Shown piece after piece: positions 3,987 through 7,760 of a stretch of 7,760 nt of DNA. The position numbers and the translations under genes were made by a program. Numbering within the stretch: the stretch's first letter is position 1; every line of letters begins with the position of its first letter. The notes below the pieces were generated by a model. The model searched no databases. It was not told the DNA's origin and saw only the letters and a program-made list of their open reading frames with translations. Origin of the DNA: Halococcaceae archaeon (GTDB lineage: Archaea; Halobacteriota; Halobacteria; Halobacteriales; Halalkalicoccaceae); NCBI GenBank assembly GCA_007129135.1, contig SKWB01000084.1, positions 1 to 7,760 on the forward strand. The letters are read 5' to 3'.

Positions 3987-6833
3987 ATGACGGTCGGAGC
4001 GACCGGGGGCGGGACGACACCGGACTCCAATGGAACGCGAGACTCGGCGTCGGTCGAGGAGCCCCCAAAGCCACGCCCGGACGACGAGGACGACGACCGC
4101 CCGCCGCTGGGCGCGACGCTGCTGGCGGGTGCGATCGCCGCCGCGGTGGTCCTCCCGGTCCTCTACATCGCGGTCGTCGCCGCGAGCGTCGATCCGGACC
4201 GGGCGGCCGCGCTCCTCTTCCGCGAGCGAACGCTCGGGATCCTGCTCAACACGCTCGCGCTCGTCGTCGGCGTCACCCTGCTCTCCGTCCTCCTCTCGGT
4301 GCCGCTGGCGTGTCTCACCGAACTCACCGACCTCCCCTACAGCCGGTTCTGGGCGGTCGTCGTCTCCCTCCCGCTGGTCGTCCCGAGCTACATCGGGGCG
4401 TTCTCGTACATCTCGGTCTGGGGGCCACAGGGCGAGGTCCAGTCGCTGCTGGCACCGCTCGGGGTCGAGTCGCTGCCGGAGATCTACGGGCTCGGGGGTG
4501 CGATCGCCATCCTCACGCTCTACAACTACCCCTACGTCTACCTCACGACGCGGGCGGGGCTGCGCTCGTTCGACAAGACGTACCTCGACGCCGCCCGCTC
4601 GCTCGACCGGCGGACCTGGCGCGCGCTCGTCCGGGCGATCCTCCCCTTCGTCCGGCCGGCGATCTCGGCGGGCGCGCTGCTCGTCGCGCTCTACGCGGTC
4701 GGCGACTTCGGCACGCCCTCGATGCTCGGCCTCGACGTCTTCACGAGGGTCATCTACGTCGAGTACAACGCGTTCGGCCAGGAGTACGCCTCGCTGCTCG
4801 CGATGCACCTCGTCGCCATCGCGCTGGTGGTCCTCGCGATCGAGTCGGGGGTCCGTGGCGACGACACGCTCCACGGCAGCGCCCGCGGCGAGACCCGCGA
4901 GTACGTCCTCTCGCTTGGCCGGTGGCGCTACCCCGCGCTCGCCTGCCTCGCGCTGCTCGCGGCCGTGACGCTCGTCTTTCCAGTGGCTGTCCTCACGATG
5001 TGGCTGCTACGGACGCCCGACGTCTACGCCCCCGCGCTCGCGTTCGACCCCTCCTACGCGATCAACTCGGTGGCGGTCTCCGCCGCCGCCGCGGTCGTCG
5101 CCGCGCTCGCGGCGATCCCGATCGCCTATCTCTCCGCACGCTACTCCTCCCGGCTGGTCGCGCTCTTCGAACGGACGACCTACATCGGCTACGCCGTTCC
5201 GGGCGTCGTCATCGGGCTGAGCCTCATCTACGTGAGCACGCGGTACGTCCAGGCCGCCTACCAGACGCTCCCGCTGATCGTCTTCGCCTACGTCGTGCTC
5301 TACCTGCCACAGGCGGTCGGCTCCACCCGGACGGGCGTGCTCCACGTCAATCCCCGACTGGTCGAGGCCGCCCGCTCGCTCGGCTGTAGCTCCACGAGGG
5401 CCTTTCGCCACGTCGTCCTGCCGCTCATCCTCCCGGGGCTCGTCGCGGGCGCGGCGCTGGTCTTCCTCACCGCGATGAAGGAACTCCCCGCCACGTTGCT
5501 CCTGGGACCGGCGGGCTTCGAGACGCTCGCGACGTTCATCTGGCGGGTCGAACGGAGCGCCTACTACGGGTTCGCGGCGCTCCCCGCGCTCGTCCTGCTC
5601 TCCGTCTCCGGGCTCTCGATGCTCGTCATCGTCTTCCGCGACCGCTACGACAGGCGCGGGACGGTTCGGGGGGGTTTCGAGAGACCGACCGCGGACGACG
5701 GGTTCGGCCGTGGCGACCCAGCGGCGACCGACGGCGGTATCGCCGCCCCCGACGCCGACAGCTCCATATCGCGGGAGCGGAACCGGGAGACCGTGCTCGA
5801 ACTCTCCGGCCTCACGAAGTCGTTCGGCGGGGAACGGGTGGTCGAGGACGCCTCCGTGTCGGTGGCCCGGGGCGAGGTCCTCACACTCGTCGGCCCCTCC
5901 GGCTGTGGGAAGACGACGACGCTCCGGCTGATCGCCGGGTTCGAGACGCCCGACGCCGGAAGCGTGAGCATCGGCGGCGAGACGGTCGCGGCCGAGGAGG
6001 TCTCGACGGCAGTCGAGGGCCGAGACGTCGGCATCGTCTTCCAGGACTTCGCGCTCTTCCCGCACAAGACGGTCGCCGAGAACGTCTCCTTCGGCCTCTG
6101 GGAGGTCGAGGGAGGAGAACGCGACCGGCGCGTCTCCCGGCTCCTCGACCTCGTCGGGCTCTCCGGCCACGTCGACCACTACCCCGCAGAGCTCTCCGGC
6201 GGCCAGAAACAGCGCGTCGCGCTCGCCCGCTCGCTCGCGCCCGAACCCGACGTGTTGCTCCTGGACGAGCCGCTCTCGAACCTCGACGCGGGCCTCCGGG
6301 TGCGGATGCGCGAGGCAGTGCGAGGGGTCCTCGACGAGGTGGGCGTCACCGCCGTCTGGGTCACCCACGACCAGGAGGAGGCGCTCTCGATCGGCGACCG
6401 GGTGGCGGTGATGAGGGAGGGCAGGCTCCACCAGGTCGGCCCACCGGACGAGGTGTTCATGCAGCCGGCCTCGCGAGCGGTCGCGGAGTTCCTCGGCGAG
6501 TCGAGCTACCTCCGCGGACGGCGTCGAAACGGCGTCGTCGAGACCCCGATCGGTCCGATCGGGGCCGAGAGGCTCGTCGGCTACGACGGTCCCGACCCGG
6601 ACGTGCTCGTCCGCCCCGACGACCTCGCGATCGCGCGGGCGACCGACGGGGAGGCCGACGGCGTCGTCCGCTACCGCCGGTTCAACGGCCCCACGGTGAG
6701 CTACCGGGTCACGCTCGACGGCGGCGAGACGGTCGGCTGTACCGCGACCAACGACGACCTCCTGGACCGGGGGACGCCGGTCACGCTCTCCGTGTCGGCC
6801 ACCCACCGTCTGCGGGCGTTTCCGCCCGAGTGA
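3987..6833 (+). CDS. Iron-type ABC transporter: permease and ATPase fused in one 948-residue protein
   Basis: This protein should carry out the membrane-transport and ATP-hydrolysis steps for the adjacent lipoprotein. Residues 1-41 are an acidic, Pro-rich cytoplasmic tail. Residues 42-551 form an FbpB-like double permease with about 12 helices and two EAA loops (DAARSL at 201-206; EAARSLG at 460-466). Residues 552-602 are a Gly/Asp/Ala linker. From about 603 comes an FbpC-like ATPase: Walker A GPSGCGKTT (636-644), Q-loop Gln686, signature LSGGQKQR (736-743), Walker B VLLLDEP (756-762), H-loop His794. A TOBE-like domain occupies about 870-945. All ATPase motifs look intact. The frame has no stop from 3987 to 6833. 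These are usually separate permease (500-550 residues) and ATPase (about 350) genes, and the lengths add up to this protein. One chain has two permease domains but one ATPase, so a second ATPase is needed. The substrate is inferred from family resemblance. Confidence 0.88.
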   Translation: MTVGATGGGTTPDSNGTRDSASVEEPPKPRPDDEDDDRPPLGATLLAGAIAAAVVLPVLYIAVVAASVDPDRAAALLFRERTLGILLNTLALVVGVTLLSVLLSVPLACLTELTDLPYSRFWAVVVSLPLVVPSYIGAFSYISVWGPQGEVQSLLAPLGVESLPEIYGLGGAIAILTLYNYPYVYLTTRAGLRSFDKTYLDAARSLDRRTWRALVRAILPFVRPAISAGALLVALYAVGDFGTPSMLGLDVFTRVIYVEYNAFGQEYASLLAMHLVAIALVVLAIESGVRGDDTLHGSARGETREYVLSLGRWRYPALACLALLAAVTLVFPVAVLTMWLLRTPDVYAPALAFDPSYAINSVAVSAAAAVVAALAAIPIAYLSARYSSRLVALFERTTYIGYAVPGVVIGLSLIYVSTRYVQAAYQTLPLIVFAYVVLYLPQAVGSTRTGVLHVNPRLVEAARSLGCSSTRAFRHVVLPLILPGLVAGAALVFLTAMKELPATLLLGPAGFETLATFIWRVERSAYYGFAALPALVLLSVSGLSMLVIVFRDRYDRRGTVRGGFERPTADDGFGRGDPAATDGGIAAPDADSSISRERNRETVLELSGLTKSFGGERVVEDASVSVARGEVLTLVGPSGCGKTTTLRLIAGFETPDAGSVSIGGETVAAEEVSTAVEGRDVGIVFQDFALFPHKTVAENVSFGLWEVEGGERDRRVSRLLDLVGLSGHVDHYPAELSGGQKQRVALARSLAPEPDVLLLDEPLSNLDAGLRVRMREAVRGVLDEVGVTAVWVTHDQEEALSIGDRVAVMREGRLHQVGPPDEVFMQPASRAVAEFLGESSYLRGRRRNGVVETPIGPIGAERLVGYDGPDPDVLVRPDDLAIARATDGEADGVVRYRRFNGPTVSYRVTLDGGETVGCTATNDDLLDRGTPVTLSVSATHRLRAFPPE
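5793..6833 (+). other. Possible internal translation start giving a free ATPase subunit
   Basis: The GTG at 5793 is in frame (residue 603 of the fusion) and precedes LELSGLTKSFGG, which is how stand-alone FbpC/PotA-type ATPases usually begin. Starting here would yield a 346-residue ATPase, the normal family length. GGGAG runs lie upstream (5773-5777 and 5785-5789), but the nearer one ends only a few bases before the GTG and the farther is about 15 bases away, so the ribosome site is not convincing. Valine at this place is also ordinary in a fusion, so this is a hypothesis and not a called gene. Confidence 0.25.
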
Positions 6834-6839
6834 TCGTGT

Positions 6840-6864
6840 CTACGCGACCCACGGATCGCGGTAG
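6840..6864 (+). terminator. Weak hairpin after the importer operon
   Basis: CTACGCGA (6840-6847) pairs with TCGC-G-GTAG (6856-6864) to give an 8-bp stem with one bulged G and an 8-base loop, starting 7 bases after the TGA at 6831-6833. No T run follows. It may mark the end of the operon, consistent with a separate promoter for the ferredoxin gene just downstream. Confidence 0.3.
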
Positions 6865-6878
6865 CTCCTGGCACGCGA

Positions 6879-6897
6879 GTTAAGTACGTGTATCACG
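6879..6897 (+). promoter_or_regulatory. Leaderless promoter of the ferredoxin gene with adjoining palindrome
   Basis: GTTAAGTA (6879-6886) is centred 26-27 bases before the ATG at 6909, the expected TATA position for a leaderless transcript. This argues for 6909 over the in-frame GTG at 6888, which lies next to the TATA block. Directly downstream, CGTG-TAT-CACG (6887-6897) is a perfect inverted repeat between TATA and start, where a repressor would act. The TATA assignment is fairly good; the operator idea is speculative. Confidence 0.55.
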
Positions 6898-6908
6898 ATC
6901 GTCAGTGT

Positions 6909-7385
6909 ATGTCGCAGAGCCTCCCGAACTTGAAGGTCGGCAGGGACGCCGAGGCGGACATGGACCCCGAAGAGCTCCCGCTCTACACGATCGAGTATCT
7001 GAACTACCGGGTGATCCCCGAACGGGGGTGGACGCTCGAGGACGGTGACCTCTTCGAGAAGGCCGCTGCCGCCGACCTCGACGAACGGGACTACGGGACG
7101 TTCGAGATCCGAGGGACCCGGTACATCTTAGACGGCGCGGAGGACGTCGAGCAGAAGTGGCCGTTCGAGTGCCGGGCCGCCTCCTGTGCGTACTGTACGA
7201 TGTTCGTCTACGAGGGCGACGTGAAGATGGATATGGACCTGATCCTCACCACCGAGGAGGTCGAGGAACGGGACATCTATCTGAGCTGTCAGACGATCCC
7301 GAAGAGCGACGAGGTGCGGGTCGTCTACAACGCGATGCACCACGACTACCTCCAGGAGAACATCGTCGGCGTGCGCGAGGTCTGA
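6909..7385 (+). CDS. fer: Halophilic plant-type [2Fe-2S] ferredoxin
   Basis: This 158-residue soluble electron carrier has the plant-type ferredoxin fold with the acidic insertion of haloarchaeal ferredoxins. The insertion and nearby strands run from YTIEYLNYRVIPERGW (26-41) through LEDGDLFEKAAAADLDERDYG (43-63). The cluster ligands are Cys88, Cys93 and Cys96 in CRAASCAYC plus Cys127 in LSCQT, the normal C-x4-C-x2-C...C pattern. The tail VRVVYNAMHHDYLQENIV matches the usual haloarchaeal ending. The best-known haloarchaeal ferredoxins are about 128-129 residues, so this one carries about 25 extra residues at the N-terminus (MSQSLPNLKV...). The loop CRAASCAYC also differs from the common CRAGACANC, so it is probably a paralogue and not the main ferredoxin. 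The start at 6909 is supported by the TATA spacing; Met18 is a possible later start. It follows the importer but has its own promoter. Redox partners cannot be deduced. Confidence 0.9.
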   Translation: MSQSLPNLKVGRDAEADMDPEELPLYTIEYLNYRVIPERGWTLEDGDLFEKAAAADLDERDYGTFEIRGTRYILDGAEDVEQKWPFECRAASCAYCTMFVYEGDVKMDMDLILTTEEVEERDIYLSCQTIPKSDEVRVVYNAMHHDYLQENIVGVREV

Positions 7386-7390
7386 TCCCC

Positions 7391-7433
7391 GCCCGGCCGG
7401 TATCTCCCGCGCGCTCGTCGGCCGGACCCGGGC
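7391..7433. terminator. GC-rich hairpin between convergent genes
   Basis: GCCCGG+CCGG (7391-7400) can pair with CCGG+CCGGGC (7422-7425 and 7428-7433), giving 10 base pairs with a 2-base bulge and a loop of about 21 bases. It sits in the 51-base gap between the ferredoxin stop (7385) and the stop of the minus-strand gene (7437), a sensible place for a bidirectional terminator. No T run is present and GC-rich DNA forms such pairs easily. Confidence 0.3.
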
Positions 7434-7436
7434 GTG

Positions 7437-7760
7437 CTACGAGAGTCGGTCGAGCGCCTCGTCGAGTCGTTCCTCCGCGGTCGTGTCGGTCACGAGGTTC
7501 TCCTCGCGGTATCGCTCGACGTCCGAGAGGTCGACCTCGACGTCCGCCTCCTCGAGCGCGTCGAGGACCACCGCGAGCACGACCGACTGCTTCTCGAGCT
7601 GTCGTTCGAGCGCGTTCGTCTTCGCGAACGTTCGCTCGGCGAAGTCGGTCGTCGAGTTCGAGAGCTCCGAGAGCGCCTCCTCGTTCTTCTGGACGCGACG
7701 CTCGCTCAGGCTCACCCGCGCGAAGTCGTCGAGATCGTTCAGTTCGCGTTCGAGGTCGTC
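7437..7760 (-). CDS. Unrecognised acidic coiled-coil protein, C-terminal 107 residues (5' end outside window)
   Basis: I do not recognise this family. The frame is open from the TAG at 7437-7439 to the right edge. Although a GTG at 7715 could serve as a start, the codons upstream of it read DDLERELNDLDDFARV, the same charged, helical composition, so the gene most likely begins beyond the window. The visible part is rich in Glu, Asp, Leu and Arg with heptad-like Leu/Val spacing (for example NALERQLEKQSVVLAVVLDALEEA), suggesting a long helix or coiled coil. It ends in an acidic tail TTAEERLDEALDRLS. No cysteine, signal or membrane segment is visible. It converges on the ferredoxin gene. It is likely a soluble protein, and no function should be assigned. 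Confidence 0.6.
   Translation of the reverse strand, partial: DDLERELNDLDDFARVSLSERRVQKNEEALSELSNSTTDFAERTFAKTNALERQLEKQSVVLAVVLDALEEADVEVDLSDVERYREENLVTDTTAEERLDEALDRLS

Noticed and set aside
5007..6806. Long antisense open frame (599 codons) opposite the permease-ATPase gene
   Set aside because: It mirrors the strong codon bias of the plus-strand gene, encodes no recognisable domain, and the plus-strand protein has intact ABC motifs.
6888..6908. Earlier GTG start for the ferredoxin
   Set aside because: It directly adjoins the TATA element (6879-6886), so it would lie upstream of the predicted transcript start at 6909.
7437..7715. GTG at 7715 as the true start of the right-edge minus-strand gene
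   Set aside because: The frame stays open to 7760 with the same coiled-coil composition, so the gene is better treated as cut by the window edge.
1..7760. tRNA, rRNA, CRISPR array, insertion sequence or integration site
   Set aside because: I saw no cloverleaf-like sequence, regularly spaced repeats, transposase motifs or flanking target duplications.

Overview
The window looks like chromosomal DNA from a haloarchaeon (class Halobacteria). It has uniformly high GC and strongly acidic predicted proteins. Two Tat-type (twin-arginine) signal peptides end in a lipobox, one membrane protein looks like DUF4013, and the [2Fe-2S] ferredoxin carries the halophile-type acidic insertion. Several genes have TATA-like elements about 26-28 bases before the ATG, the spacing expected for leaderless transcripts. 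I saw no insertion sequence, CRISPR array, tRNA or rRNA.

Layout. (1) 1-301, minus: the N-terminus of a sugar-type ABC solute-binding lipoprotein that runs off the left edge. (2) 302-555: a divergent intergenic region with no gene but several small inverted repeats. (3) 556-1191, plus: a DUF4013-like membrane protein. It converges on 1188-2384, minus, an N-acylglucosamine 2-epimerase (AGE/YihS-type) family sugar isomerase, and their stop codons overlap. (4) 2438-2743, minus: a DUF4242-like small protein, separated from the epimerase gene by a strong hairpin. (5) 2744-2877: a divergent control region with an AT-rich palindrome. (6) 2878-6833, plus: a two-gene iron-type ABC importer operon, made of a Tat lipoprotein of the FbpA/FutA type and a 948-residue protein. 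(7) 6909-7385, plus: a [2Fe-2S] ferredoxin with its own leaderless promoter. (8) 7437-7760, minus: the C-terminal part of an unrecognised coiled-coil protein that continues past the right edge.

The most unusual element is the 948-residue importer protein. It joins an FbpB-like permease, already a double permease with two EAA loops, to an FbpC-like ATPase with a TOBE-like tail, in one uninterrupted reading frame. That gives two membrane domains but only one nucleotide-binding domain per chain, whereas the family normally needs two ATPases. A GTG codon exactly at the expected start of the ATPase domain (5793) could supply a second, free ATPase by internal initiation. This is an inference from the sequence.

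How the genes may work together. The lipoprotein probably captures ferric iron or a similar ligand outside the membrane and the fused permease-ATPase imports it. The neighbouring ferredoxin is an iron user, but it has its own promoter, so a functional link is only suggestive. The epimerase may belong with the sugar transporter at the left edge, though a DUF4013 gene lies between them.
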